From Aldrovandia affinis (taxonomy: Eukaryota > Chordata > Actinopteri > Notacanthiformes > Halosauridae): 64,000 nucleotides of DNA. Shown here piece by piece: positions 20,098 through 32,639 of this stretch. The notes beneath the pieces are model-generated. The model did not search any database, was not told the origin of the DNA, and worked only from the letters and a program-made list of their open reading frames with translations. The stretch lies in the NCBI GenBank assembly GCA_029706075.1, contig JAINUG010000196.1, positions 1,025,001 through 1,089,000 of the forward strand, given 5' to 3'. Every line of letters starts with the position of its first letter. Positions within the stretch are counted from its first letter, which is position 1. The position numbers were made by a program, and so were the translations under genes.

Positions 20098-20830
20098 ACA
20101 TTTACATTTACATTTTAGGCATTTAGCAGACGCTCTTATCCAGAGCGACTTACAAGATGTACATTAATACATGGTAGGAACAATCTTAGTTTGCACACGA
20201 GATCAGTGCAGTAATACAGCGATATACATTGTTGTAGGCAGCTGCATACCATACCTGTAACACTGGGAAGGAAAAGGTTAGTAATTATTTTGTAAAAAAA
20301 TATATAAATATATTATTAAATGAGAAGGCAGGGATACATATACAAGTGTTGAGCAAGTCGGCAGTGATGATGACAATAGGCTAGATGTACAGAATTCAGT
20401 GGTAGTGGAGTCTGAAAAGGTGGGTTTTGAGTCTCTTGCGGAAGATCGCAAGTGATTCCACGCTCCTGACCGATTGCGGAAGGTCGTTCCACCACCGAGG
20501 GGTTAAGAATGGTTTTCTGTTGAATTTGAGGCTTGTTGATGAAAACAGCATGATGTGCCAAAGCAATGCATGTACGTTTGTTAGAGGTTGCCATGGCACT
20601 CCAGCCACAATGTCCTTTTCAGTTGGGGAGAGAGAGAAGTCTGTTGTCCATGTTATGGGGTCATCATACTGCCCAGGATTCACCACACTTTATGAAGTGT
20701 GGATCAGCCTTGTTGCCCATCATACGGTTTGAAGATCACAAAGTCTGCACAGCTCTGCTCAGCGTGATGCTCAGAAACACAGCCTGCCTTTGTTTTTGTG
20801 GTTCGCTAGCAGTGAGCTGAATGGCAGCAT
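20098..20830 (-). mobile_element. L2 LINE 3' end with reverse transcriptase C-terminus
   Basis: Minus-strand frame 20396-20686 encodes PRWWNDLPQSVRSVESLAIF then RKRLKTHLF, the usual C-terminal end of L2-type ORF2. The end at 20098 has the GCAGACGCTCTTATCCAGAG tail. It is 5'-truncated, with frame damage upstream. Confidence 0.85.
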
Positions 20831-21489
20831 CTCCGAAACTCTCGCACAACTTGGGTGGCTTTGGGTTAATGGCCTCCCGCTATGCAACAGGTCACGAAAG
20901 GGATTTTAATCTCAATGGGAATTCAGTTTACAAAAAAACTTGTGCGTGTGTCAAATGCGCTGTGTTTGCACACTTCAATTTGTTCTGTGTTCCTTTTATT
21001 ATTATCAGTGAGTTGCAGGTCTGTCTTTGAAACGCTATCACGCAACTCCACAGTTTTTGAAGGCACCTCTTTGGGTTAATAACCTCTCACTGTGCTATAG
21101 CAAATTATTGTATTTTCCCCAATAATTTCCCTTTCTTTCCTCCCCCTTCCCATTGTGCATAAGGTGCAGAACACTTTCTTGACAGCTTTCTCATGGATGA
21201 TTTGTTGTGGAAGAGAAAACCCTGTCATTTCAAATGAAACCATCTGAGGAGGGTTCTCTGGGCACCGCTTTAAATAACTTCAAATTTAAATCACTACTGT
21301 AGCTACTCTACACAGGAGATTCTATCCATCTGCCTGTCTCTTCTTGTGTCTGTTCCATCTGTCTCCTTCCGAATCTGTCTGTAAAACTTCCTGCATTTAT
21401 TCATATGTCCCTCTTTCTGCTTATGTCTAGGTCTTTCTGTCCATATGTATTTGTCTGTTTCTCTGTCTCTCCTACAAGGTGAAATCCCT

Positions 21490-21640
21490 CTGTGGCTTAA
21501 GGCTCAATTTATGCTTTGAGCCACAAGTGTCGCACGACATGTCGCACGACGTTTCGAGTTGAGCATTTGTGCTTTCTGCGAGTCAGCGACAGCCTCGCGC
21601 CGTGTCTATGGTGACCAGCCTTAGCAAACTGACATTCATT
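21490..21640 (+). mobile_element. Possible end of a Harbinger-like element
   Basis: TTAAGGCTCAATTTATGCTT followed by GTCGCACGACATGTCGCACG and an imperfect ACGT-rich run looks like the terminal part of fish PIF/Harbinger non-autonomous elements. I could not find the matching opposite end. Confidence 0.3.
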
Positions 21641-22984
21641 TATGTCGCCAAAGACGAAGATTGCTAACGAGAGTAAACGGAGAAGGAGATCACTTTACCA
21701 AATCTAGGATTCATTCAAAAAAGATGTTCAGAGTGGACCATAGAGCTGGTTGTCACAGTTCCGTGCTACACCTTTTAGATCTTTCGAACTTTATCGTTGA
21801 GGACAGCGAGAAGAGCCACGTGACCTCTCACGCACATGCACAGAGCCGTTTACTTCATACAGTTAAAAGCCTACCGTTGCATTCCTCACACCTCCTGCGC
21901 CGTCACTGTGGATTTGACGCTTGGAAGGAGGAGGGTCTCGCATGAAGTTGATCGGTAAGGGCCGCTGCATACAGAAATTGGAATTAATCCGTCATCATCC
22001 GTGCCACCTTTTCAGTTCCAGTCAGAGGACCAATGAGTTACACAAGTTACACTGTTTGAAAATGCCTCTCTTTCACCACCTCGGTTGTATAGTAGAAAGT
22101 GTCACGTGGCCTTAAGGCCAGTGGCTTAGGCCTACCTGAGGTTTGGCAGAGCTCCTAAAAGAAAGTAAGCTGTAGCTCTCGGATAAATGATCCTTCTGCT
22201 GATATCGCCGCTGTCCATTAAGCTTCCATCTAATGAGTGGTTGTTGGGCAGTTAGCGCGATACCAGTGAATGCCAATGTTGCCAACTTTGTCCTGAGATG
22301 TGCAGACCTTTACAGTGGTCAAGTGATATTTACCTGGAAAGCAAGATAGATTTTTTTCATATAGATTTTTTTAACTACCTTGCCAGTGCTACAAAATGAA
22401 GGACAAGCGCTACAAATATTAAACAACCTTGGTATAACCTCCAGCCATAACCCCTCGTTATTTCTACTTTTGGAGGGAGAGATGGTGACATTTTGTTCTG
22501 AACGGGTTGATAACGGGTTGAACTGATGTTTAATATTGAATCACTGAATGCTTTGTTTCCATCTGGACTAATGCAGGTCGATAGTGGACTTTAAAGTAAG
22601 TACAGTAAAAAAAAAAAAAATGCAATTACTTCCATTCCGGTGTGTATGCAGGTTTTTTGTTTCTACCAATTACCCTGGCTCAATCAACAAATGAGTTGGA
22701 TACCGCAATGCTGGTTCACTTATAGATTAGACCACAGTAGCATGTTTCATATGGGAACAGTCTTCAGCTGTCATTCATGGGCTTATCAAGAAATGTAGCT
22801 AAAATGTCAAATGGTTGGATTTAATTTAATGGTTGGGCTAATTAAATCATTAAGATTCGCCCTCCCCCTCACCCACCCTTGCTTTAGTAGATAGTCATGT
22901 TAGAAGTCAGCGGAGGTGGGCAGTTGGAAATATTGTTAACTGGTGTCTAGTTTTCTCCTGACGTGTAGGTTAATGTCAGTTCCT

Positions 22985-23215
22985 GCTCTCTGCTCTCTTT
23001 GAGTGTGTGAATGGAACCTTACGCATTCCAACTGTTCCAAATCCTGCTCTTCTCTGCCCCGAGGTGAGTGTGTGAATAGCTCTCCATCTCACTCTCTGCT
23101 CTGAGAAGATTGTCTGAATGGCTGGCTCCTACTGATCCCAATCTTGATCTCACTGCCCTGAGGAGAGTATGAGAATGACTCCTTACGTTTTTCAACTGAT
23201 CCCAGTTACCCGGGG
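22985..23215. repeat. Degenerate tandem repeat (about 45-60 bases, four units)
   Basis: Units share a GAGTGTGTGAATGG-like start, a CTCCTTACG-like middle and a CAACTGATCCCAA-like end, with strong drift and uneven spacing. Confidence 0.5.
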
Positions 23216-25485
23216 AAGGAGTTTTTTTTGTATATTATTGCTCCTGTCGAGCACCACATCTATTCCCTTTCATCTAGGCTGAAGCACATCTGGCTTACCA
23301 TTTTTGGTGATCACGGTCCTTCTCTCTCTGCTCCTGTCCCATCCTCTTTCTGCTCTACATCCCCTGGCAGAGGGTCCCACTCAAATGCCTTCTCCATAAA
23401 ATCTAATATTCCTGTACAACACAGATTTATTTCAGTGGATCAATAAAAATGAAAGGCACACTTTTCTCTTTTTTTTTTTCTTTTCTCTACCTTAACATAC
23501 AAATTCAATTTTCGCTCTTTGGAAAAGCCACTTTCCTGCTAGGAGGTTTTACATTAATATGATTTCGACCTCCTTCTTCTAGGTATTCTGATTGATTCTT
23601 TGCTCTTTTAATTATTGTTGCAAGGACAATCCTTTTCCTGATGGCACTGAACCTGAGCATTTATTTTATAATTATGTAAATTTTTATACTTTATAGTTAT
23701 AGGGCCCCATCTCACTCTTTTATTACTTTACTCTGGACTATCCATTCCCCACACTAACAAGGACCTTGCACCCTCTCCTTTGTCACCACACTGTGTGGTA
23801 GACTGACCATTGCTGGTATGTAACAGTAGCCTTATGTCTTTTAGCACATATTTGTAGCAATTTATCTCAACCAGCTTGTGTGTAGTAAGAAAATCATTCT
23901 CAAATGAGTTTCTATGTTTTTATTCCATCTGTGTCCTGTGATAATTTTGGTCCTGTGCTGCACCAGTAAACAAGTTGACAGTATACAATTGAAAAGACTA
24001 AAAATGTATTGCATTGTTAGATTGATTTTTTTGCTTTGGATTTAACTTAACTTCATGCTCCAAGTCAGGCGAGGGCAGCACCATGCTTCAAGGACCACAG
24101 GGTCTGCTGGTTTTAGCTCCTAATCAAAACCTAGGCTAAATATCAAACTGATGTCACCATTTGGACAGGAAGTGATCCTACCTAGGGTTCAAGGCTAAAC
24201 CCCATCCTAAATTAAAAGTGACAAAAAAAAACCCTGCTTTTTTAAATCAGCTTTACAATTAGATTAGATTGCATTACATACACTATCACATAAAACTACA
24301 ATTATACTGCTCCACTTGCCAATTCAGAAGTATGGCTGTAAGAAACGTAAACACGCAGCCCTCAATGTAACGAGTCAGTAATATTGATATATTTTCCAGT
24401 ATAATCATATCACCTGAATGTAACTGCCTTGATTCCAGGTTTAACATTGTTTGCCTGCAGCTAGGCTAAATAATATCTATTCATTGTCCCATGCCATTGT
24501 CACCTTAATGAAATTATGGCTTATAATAAGCATGATTGACGGTGAGTGATGACACATTGATAGTGTCATAAACTGAAATGGGTTCAATCAGTTAATCAGG
24601 TTTTTGTAAATGAATCTGACAGAAACAGAAGTATTAGCAATTTTCCACACCAAAATATGACCTGAAAATTGAATATGGTAATGTTTGCTTTGTATATTTG
24701 AACTGTTGGGTAAGGCCTCCCCTTAACCATTGTTCTTGAATGTGTATTCATAATTTATTTAACAAGAATATTTCCATTAGTAATAACTCAAATTATAGAA
24801 TAGGCGCCCTGGGTGGAGCAATGGTAAAGGGCCTTGCCCAATTAGTCATCCTCGTAATTGTGAGTAATATATGATAATTTACCTCTCCCATAAAATGCAA
24901 CGTGAAAGTGGTAGTATTCCTTTAAAATCACATGATTTGATAATAAAAACAATCAGTCAAACCTTTCAGCTCTGATATCACTCAATATCAGTATACAGTA
25001 GTTTTGTTCACTCCAAAATATCTGAAACCGTTTGTAGTACTCTTTCATGGGCGTGTCAACATTGTGAAGGTGTTTGGCCTGGTGAGTCAACTGTCTTGGT
25101 GGTGGCTGCTGCTAGCAGGAGGCTAATTAAGTGCTGGGTTTCCCATGGTCAAAAATGCAAAAGATACCAGAACATGTTAGCAATGCTTTTCTAATGTAGC
25201 ACTTGCACTACATATATTTCAGCAATAGATGACTTTCAAGAACATTGTGTTAGTCATTAAGTATCAAGTACATGAAGTATGTATAAAGCCCATATATCCT
25301 ACCTTTTGTATTTGTATTACATTTCAAATTAAATTGTAGCAATATATTAGTTAAATGACTCCAACTGAATCTTATTAGTGGTTTCATTGATCATGTATTA
25401 TTTATTGTTCTCTGTATAAATTGTCTATGCATGACAAGCAACTGGATGTTCAAATTCAGCAGTTTCCATTTGTAGTGTTTCTCTG

Positions 25486-25493
25486 TGTGTGCG

Positions 25494-25525
<32 letters not shown>

Positions 25526-25535
25526 AGTGTGTGTA
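25486..25535. repeat. (GT)n microsatellite
   Basis: Run of GT units with a GA break near the end. Confidence 0.9.
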
Positions 25536-26805
25536 TAGGCATTTTAGAGTATCATCATTTAGCATATGTTGTAAAAGATGGGTTCTCTTTTGCCATGGTA
25601 AGGTCTTTTTACTGCCGAAGATGCTGCAGACATATTGATTTCAAAACAGCCCATTAGGCAAAAGGATTGGCTGTCTGAGGACGCTATAACATTACATTGC
25701 TTTGTTATATGTATGTCATACATTTATCTATAAGGTACAAGGTCCATAAGGAAGACATTTGTAATATATGTACAAATTTATATTTGACACAGATATAGAA
25801 TATTCTATAAAAACTGCAATAAGTAGGCCTGTATATAAATACTGTATATTCCACATGATACAATTATATACCTAAAACTGGCAATAGCTGACATTTACTA
25901 ACTTATAATTGCTATATTTTTACAGATGTATTTAAATACTGTATATTCACTTTATTTAAATTGCCATTTATTACTTTTTTACAGGCATGTTCCTTTTCCT
26001 CTTATATTAGATGCACAAATCGCAATGTTGACTGTGATGCCTCTGTGCCTCTGTCAATGACCGTCAATGACCATATAAAAGCTTATTTGGGTAATGGCTC
26101 ATCCAGAATAGTGGTTTCTCTCTCAATCTTCTGTAAAAGAAACACATCGATAACTCTACCGCCAAAACCCATAGATGCAGCGATCTGATTATGGATGTTC
26201 TCATTGAAAGAGGACAAAAGCTTCCGATTCTGTTTAACCCTCAATGAGGAGCAGTTGCTGTGACTGCTACACACACAAAATAATTTCAACCACCCGTGGG
26301 CAGTAACCTACCAGACTGTTGTCTCACACACAGAATACTATAGCACAGGTTTTGTACTGCGGGAGAGGGTGGAGTGTTTGTTTGGACCCGTGTCTAATGA
26401 ATATCAATCGCCAGTCCAGCCAGGGCCCCCATTTTCCCCCAAGGGGACAGTAAGGGTATGGCCCCAGTTGTGGCTGGATTATGCAAGTCATATCTTCCTG
26501 TGGCACACTTCCTGAGAGCCCAGGCTCACTGTGACAAAGGCCTGCTCTTCCTTGGAGGGCTGCCTATTCAGACAACCTTGAAGCTGCAGCGCGGCTCCAT
26601 GCGTTTCAATTTCCCCCCAGAGGAGCTGTCATGGCAAAATGTGTCCGGGTGCGAAGAATGTGTCCGGGTGACGTCATCGGAATTCTTGGAATGTAGTTGC
26701 TATACCAACATGATGAGCTAGCATTCCTAAAACCCGGAAGTAAGCCTATTCTATGACATAAATTACGCACGTTCATATCTCAACTGTGAATTTTTAAGCT
26801 GTTAT

Positions 26806-27232
26806 GTGTTTTTAAAAAGTAAGCTGCTAACAAGTTGCTACATTCAAACTACAACTGTTGTCGGAATAATTAAACGTCATTACATTACAGCTAGGTGGCT
26901 AGCTACGAATAAGCATTGCTTGCTCAGCTGTACATCTAGCTAGCTGGCTAGCTATGAACATAATATATAAATTGCCTGCAGCTGGCTAGTATTTCTGAAA
27001 TGTAGCTACAGCTAGCTGGCTAGCTATGAACATAATATATTAATTATAATATATAATTATAATTATATAGCCAGCTAGCTACGAAGATAATAATATGCAT
27101 TGTGTGTTTTTAAAAAGTAAGCTGCTAACAAGTTGCTACATTCAAACTACAACTGTTGTCAGAATAATTAAATGTCATTACATTACAGCTAGGTGGCTAG
27201 CTACGAATAAGCATTGCTTGTTCAGCTGTACA
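26806..27232. repeat. Two direct repeats about 300 bases apart inside the outer element
   Basis: The block beginning GTTTTTAAAAAGTAAGCTGC occurs at 26806 and at 27106 and is nearly identical over about 127 bases. The spacer has GCTAGCTGGCTAGCTATGAA repeated twice and an AT-rich tract. Confidence 0.85.
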
Positions 27233-27241
27233 ACTAATTTA

Positions 27242-28892
27242 CAGTTAGGTCCGGAAATATTTGGACAGTGACACAATTTTCATAATTTTGGCCCTGTATG
27301 CTACCACAATGGATTTGAAATGAAATAATCGAGATGCAATTGAAGTGCAGACTTTAAGCTTTAATTTGAGGGTATTTACATCAAAATTGGAGGAAGGGTT
27401 TAGGAATTGCAACAATTTTAATACATAGACCCCTCATTTCAAGGGACCTAAAGTAATTGGACAAATGAATATAATCATAAATAAAATGTTCATTCTTAAT
27501 ACTTTGTTGAGAATCCTTTGCAGGCGATGACTGCCTGAAGTCTGGAACCCATGGACATCACCAAACGCTGGGTTTCCTCCTTTGTGATGCTTTGCCAGGC
27601 CTTGACTGCAGCTGTCTTCAGTTGTTGTTTGTTTGCAGGTCTTTCTGCCTTAAGTCTTGTCTTAAGCAAGTGGAATGCATGCTCGATCGGATTGAGATCA
27701 GGTGATTGACTCGGCCATTGTAGAATATTCCACTTCTTTGCCTTGTAAAACTCCTGGGTTGCTTTCGCAGTATGTTTTGGGTCATTGTCCATCTGTACTG
27801 TGAAGCGCCGTCCAATCAACTTTGCTGAATTTGGCTGAATGTGAGCAGACAGAATGTTCCTATAGACTTCAGAATTCATGCGGCTGCTTCCGTCTTCTGT
27901 CATATCATCAATAAACACTAGTGACCCAGTGCCATTGGAAGCCATGCATGCCCATGCCATCACACTACCTCCACCATGTTTTACAGATGATGTGGTGTGC
28001 TTTGGATCATGAGCCGTTCCAAGCCTTCTCCATACTTTTCTCTTCCCATCATTCTGGTACAGGTTGATCTTAGTTTCATCTGTCCAAAGAATGCTGTTCC
28101 AGAACTGGGCTGGCTTTTCTAGATGTGTTTTGGCGAACTCTAATCTGGCCTTTCTATTCTTGAGGCTTATGAATGGTTTGCACCTTGTGGTGAACCCTCT
28201 GTATTTGCTCTCGTGAAGTCTTCTCTTTATGGTAGACTTGGATAATGATACGCCTACTTCCTGGAGAGTCTTCCTCACTTCACTAGATGTTGTGAAGGGG
28301 TTCTTCTTTACCATGGAAAGGATCCTGCGATCATCAACCGCTGTTGTCTTCCGTGGATGTCCGGGCCTTTTTGTGTTGCCGAGCTCACCAGTGCGTTCCT
28401 TTTTTCTCAGAATGTACAAAACTGTTGATCTGGCCACTCCTACTGTTTCTGCTATCTCTCTGATGGATTTCTTCTTTTTTCGCAGCCTAAGGATGACCTG
28501 TTTCACTTGCATTGAGAGCTCCTTTGACCGCATTTTGTGGATTCGCAGCAACAGCTTCCAAATGAAAATGCCACACCTGAAATCAACTCCAGACCTTTTA
28601 CCTGCTTAATTGATGATGAAATAACGAGGGAATAGCCCACACCTGCGCATGAAACAGCTTTTGAGTCAATTGTCCAATTACTTTAGGTCCCTTGAAATGA
28701 GGGGTCTATGTATGAAAATTGTTGCAATTCCTAAACCCTTCCTCCAATTTTGATGTAAATACCCTCAAATTAAAGCTGAAAGTCTGCACTTCAATTGCAT
28801 CTCGATTATTTCATTTCAAATCTATTGTGGTAGCGTACAGGGCCAAAATTATGAAAATTGTGTCACTGTCCAAATATTTCCGGACCTAACTG
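27242..28892 (-). mobile_element. Tc1/mariner transposon, structurally whole
   Basis: It starts CAGTTAGGTCCGGAAATATT and ends with the reverse complement. It is flanked by TA on both sides (27240-27241 and 28893-28894). The inverted repeats are about 220 bases long and differ at about four sites, so the copy is young. Long repeats of this kind are typical of Tc1 elements of the IR/DR type. Confidence 0.93.
27496..28551 (-). CDS. Tc1-type transposase (DD34E), open frame
   Basis: The enzyme cuts and pastes its element at TA sites. The frame is 351 residues with no stop; family members are usually about 340. The start is probably the second Met (MRSKELSMQ, at about 28533), since the family begins there. 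Domains in order: paired-type helix-turn-helix (SIREIAETVGVARSTVLYIL), a basic GHPRKTT hinge, a second DNA-binding helix set (SKSTIKRRLHE), then the DDE core. Catalytic residues visible are Asp in ILWTDETKIN, Asp in VQMDNDPKHT and Glu in NPIEHAF, with 34 residues between the last two. GGGSVMAWACM is the usual Gly-rich box. It ends FSTKY. Activity cannot be judged from sequence alone. Confidence 0.93.
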   Translation of the reverse strand: MLRIHKMRSKELSMQVKQVILRLRKKKKSIREIAETVGVARSTVLYILRKKERTGELGNTKRPGHPRKTTAVDDRRILSMVKKNPFTTSSEVRKTLQEVGVSLSKSTIKRRLHESKYRGFTTRCKPFISLKNRKARLEFAKTHLEKPAQFWNSILWTDETKINLYQNDGKRKVWRRLGTAHDPKHTTSSVKHGGGSVMAWACMASNGTGSLVFIDDMTEDGSSRMNSEVYRNILSAHIQPNSAKLIGRRFTVQMDNDPKHTAKATQEFYKAKKWNILQWPSQSPDLNPIEHAFHLLKTRLKAERPANKQQLKTAAVKAWQSITKEETQRLVMSMGSRLQAVIACKGFSTKY

Positions 28893-29365
28893 TATGTCAT
28901 AGGATAAAATTTGAAACTCTCTTAGGCTTACTTCCGGGTTTTAGGAATCCTAGCTCGTCATTTTGGTCTAGCAACTACATTCCAAGAATTCCGATGACGT
29001 CACCCGGACACATTCTTCGCACCCGGACACATTTTGCCATGACAGAGCCCCTCCCACACCCACCCTCTCCAGGCAGGGTCTCGCTATCACTTCCATGAGC
29101 ACCACCCACCACTTGCTCACCCGCACAGATTTTATACCCAAAGTAACTATGTGCTGTTGTACACTTGGAGAAAGGAATTCAATTAAAAAACAGCTTCAGT
29201 AAACAGCCAGCTTCATAAATTGATAATATTCATAAAAATGCAAGTTTCCCTAGATAAGGGCATCGCATGTAGATTCTCTGGGGTGTCTGTCATGGTTGCA
29301 GAAACTATGGCAGCTGGGACCACTGTCAACGGAACGCCCTCCAACTGAAGGCTAATTGTAGCTCT

Positions 29366-29510
29366 GGGGCCGTATGTACAAAGATTCTAAGAGTAGGAGT
29401 GCTGATCTAGGATCAGGTTTCCTCTGTCCATATCCTAACTATATCCATTATGAACTAAAAGGCTAAACTGATCCTAGATCAGCACTCCTATTCTAGGTAC
29501 ATATGGCCCC
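29366..29510. mobile_element. Palindromic MITE
   Basis: GGGGCCGTATGTACAAAG...GTGCTGATCTAGGATCAG is mirrored by CTGATCCTAGATCAGCAC...CATATGGCCCC. Arms are about 50 bases with a short spacer, so the whole would fold as one hairpin. Similar palindromes are widespread in fish genomes. Confidence 0.75.
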
Positions 29511-30584
29511 TGATATTCCTCCTATGAGTGGACTGTGTACCTGACTTTTCCCAATGCACCTGCTCTTCACTGGCAGTTTCATAAAAGTCCCTCTGGCTCT
29601 AACTTGAGCATGAAGTCAACATGCTGGTTGTGTACATTCTCTTCTCCTCAGTAGCTCTTTGATGATGTGGTCTCCCTTGCGCTTGCTGGCCCCGCATATC
29701 CTAGCAGCAGAAGAGGATTCCATTACCAAAGGAATGAACGCTGAGCTCATTTCTGATCTCTCCTGCATTAAAGAAAAGGTAAAAAATGTGACACTGTCTG
29801 GTTTGAGTGAGTGTGAACTTTCAATTGATTTAGTCTGCATTCTCTCATCCCTGAAGGATGCACAAATGTTTCCCACCCCTCTTCAGTCGAGGGGTTAGCG
29901 GGGGTGGGATTCATCAATCCGTTGATCTATGGTGCTTTGTCCTTTACTTGGATATGATAAATCGTATTCCTAGATTCATCTGCAACGTCCCTAATCAATT
30001 TGGGAGAGTGCAGACAAACCTATATTCCTGCCAAAACTCAAAACATGTAGATGGGTCATTCATTTAATGCATTACACAATCTAGCATTAAATATAGATTT
30101 CCAAAAATCATATACCTCACTGTCACACGCCACGTGACAAATCCCCAGATGTGAGCCGAGTGGCAGAGGAGTGGGGTTTACCGGTCTCTGGACCGGATCT
30201 TTATTTCAGGCTCTCTTCCTGACCCGGGAGAAAGAAGCAGCGGGAGAGCAGGTTAAATAAAACAAACACAAAACACAAAGTCTTCAGCGTACTCGCCACA
30301 AAGCTTTTGGGGCAAAAACTATTAAAATAAAACTTAAATGAACAAAACTAAATTAATGCCCGCCTCCTTCGAGGTGGGAATCCCCTTCTGGGGAACACAA
30401 ACAAACACAGACAATCAGCAGCTTTCCACCCCACTTCCACACATTCACATCCAATAGGACACCGCGCCTTCCTCATCTGGATTACCTCTAACCCAGACAG
30501 GTACACACATATTCGGTGACTTTTCAAGTGCTTCCCAAACCCATGCACACAGAAACACTAACTTTTCAGTTCGATCGTCAGCCC

Positions 30585-30830
30585 GAGCAGGGGCGGCATT
30601 TGGCTGTCCGCCCCAGGGGGAGGGGGGAGGGAGAGCTGACTCAGGTCCGCTGAGAAGCACGTGGGTGGGTGGGCAAGTTCTGTTTCGGAGGAAAAGCGGA
30701 GGTTGCTGCCCACGGAGAATTGGCTTGCCTCAAGTAGTTGAGTGAAGGACCCATGTGGGGAGGGTTAATCGAAATAAATAGAGGGTGCAATTGGCTACCA
30801 AACTGGAAAAATCAGAAACTAATTTTTAAA
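30585..30830. repeat. Dispersed GC-rich repeat family, copy 2
   Basis: It contains TTGGCTGTCCGCCCCAGG, a GGGAGGGAGAGCTGA stretch and the end GCAATTGGCTACCAAACTGG, shared with the copies at 6424, 50272 and 62500. Confidence 0.65.
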
Positions 30831-31220
30831 TAACTTTTCAGTCCGAGTTCTCTTTCAACACCCATACACAGAGACCCTCGCCACTCTTTCAGTGAGAGTT
30901 CTCGGGCCATCGCCCAGAGACACTCTCCACTGCTTTAATGTGAGTTCTCTTCACAATCTCACAGAGAGAGAGGCACATACACTATTTCAGTGTACCTCTC
31001 TCTCTCTCTTTCTCACACACACAGGAAGCACTCTACTCAGTCACTTTTAACAAACGCACACAGAACTCAACACAGACTCTGCATCCTCCAATGTGGAAAC
31101 CCCCTTCTGGGGAACACACATGAACACTCAACAGTACGTCACAACTCACACTAAACTAACGCTACACGATGCATGCACCCACACATTTGAATGACTAGAC
31201 GAACAAATGATTCCCCAATC

Positions 31221-31372
31221 TCTGTAGCTCTGTGGTAGAGCATGGCGTTGGCAAGGCTTAGGTTGTGGGTTCGTTTCCCATCGGGACCACATATACTGAA
31301 AAATGTATGTGTTCACTACTGTTAAGTGGGTGTGGATAAAAGTGTCTGCTAAATGGCGTATATTATTATTTT
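31221..31372 (+). mobile_element. tRNA-derived SINE
   Basis: A tRNA-like head (TAGCTCTGTGGTAGAGCATG), B-box-like GGTTGTGGGTTCGTTTCCC, the body ACCACATATACTGAAAAATG, and a GTGTCTGCTAAATGG tail. Same family as 2890-3026. Confidence 0.85.
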
Positions 31373-32639
31373 ATCACTCAACACCAAACAATTCACATAT
31401 ACCACACCCACTCACGTTCTCACACAAAAACACAATCAGTCAAGGGAATAATCACTTACCATTCACACCGTTAACACCAATTAAATAATGATCAATTATG
31501 GCCTTTGGAACAACCTTCCGGGCAACAGTTCACATTCTCGCAGTCTCACACCCTGTGAGAGTGCCAAACCTGCCCCCAGAAAGTTCCACTGTTCCGAAGG
31601 CCTCCACAGCCATGCTGTGGCAAAACAAAGGCAACGCTGCCACTCCCCTGTTGCCGAGACCGACGCCTTTCACCTCATGAACAATATGGAATTACAGAGA
31701 ACAGTAAGGCAAAGCTAAAGGTTAGCTATATTAGCTAATTAGACACTAATAGATAATACAAGTCTACCCCCCTTACACAACCCTGCCAACCTTTGCTGAA
31801 AATCCAGCCAACAAAAAAATGCTGGACAGTTCAACATGTTGAGAGCAAAAAACGTAAATGTAAAATGCTAATCAAGGATAACCATGGATGGCTTTTCTCA
31901 TTTCAGTGATGGCAGGGATGATGCTTCACCAGGGGCGATTCTAGGTTTTGACCTTTAGGGGGGCTCAGCCCCCAATGAGAATGTGAGAGGTACACAAATG
32001 TTTTATTCATTTACTGTTACATTCCCCAAAACAGAAACGAATGGTGGTCGCTCTCAAACTGGTGAACTAACAAATAAATACTGACTCTCCAAATGCCAGG
32101 GGGTTTTAAAATATATTAAATATATATTAAAATATAGTATATATGAATGGCCATGTATATGGTGCCAAATACAAACTAAAGGTTGTGAAATCACCACCGC
32201 CCAATCTGCAGCAACTGCGTGATGCCATTGCATCTGCATTGGTTTAACATTGCTGTGTCCGACACATTTATCAGTGTTTGTTCATGCCGCAATTTTGGTT
32301 GACCCCAAATCATTCCGATCAAAAGATGCTGCTTCGCGGCCTGAATATCATGCTCACTCTCTCTGTCTTAACATGTGGCCTCTGTCCTGCTCTCCCTCTC
32401 TCTCTTCATAGGTCTCTCTCTCTCTATCTTCTCCCCCATAGCCTCTCCCTCTTGTTCTCTCTCTCCTTGTACTGTGACAATCACAAACAAACAACACTTC
32501 TACTTAACTAGAAATATATTTTTCAATGTAATGGGTGCCATGATTAGAATGAAACTAACTTTTCTCAATATCCACTAATAAGTGTACTAAGTGTACTTCT
32601 GTAAGAAGTGGAGGAACAAAAAAACAACTAGATGTCCAG

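Larger units (their letters stand above)
21640..26620. other. Intergenic DNA, mostly without recognisable features
   Basis: AT-rich sequence without defensible coding frames. It holds a degenerate tandem repeat of about 60 bases at 22985-23215 and a GT microsatellite at 25486-25535. A short tRNA-like stretch at 24805-24840 has no SINE body. Confidence 0.5.
26627..29045. mobile_element. Non-autonomous inverted-repeat DNA element interrupted by a Tc1 transposon
   Basis: The left arm 26627-26760 and right arm 28895-29045 are inverted copies (for example GTCATGGCAAAATGTGTCCG and AAAACCCGGAAGTAAGCCTA). Each arm holds the full CRE palindrome TGACGTCA. Between them lie two direct copies of a 127-base block (26806-26932 and 27106-27232) and GCTAGCTGGCTAGCTATGAA motifs. 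Removing the Tc1 insert leaves about 0.77 kb. The family is not recognised. Confidence 0.75.
30121..31777 (-). mobile_element. Fossil LTR, probably Ty3/Gypsy, carrying two later insertions
   Basis: Read on the minus strand it runs from TGTGTAAGGGGGG to GTGGCGTGTGACA with a polyadenylation-like AATAAA about 90 bases before its end. It holds a SINE (31221-31372) and a GC-rich repeat (30585-30830). Its orientation matches the Gypsy-like remains at 32640-33935, so it may be the 3' LTR of that element or a separate solo LTR. Broken and old. Confidence 0.45.
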
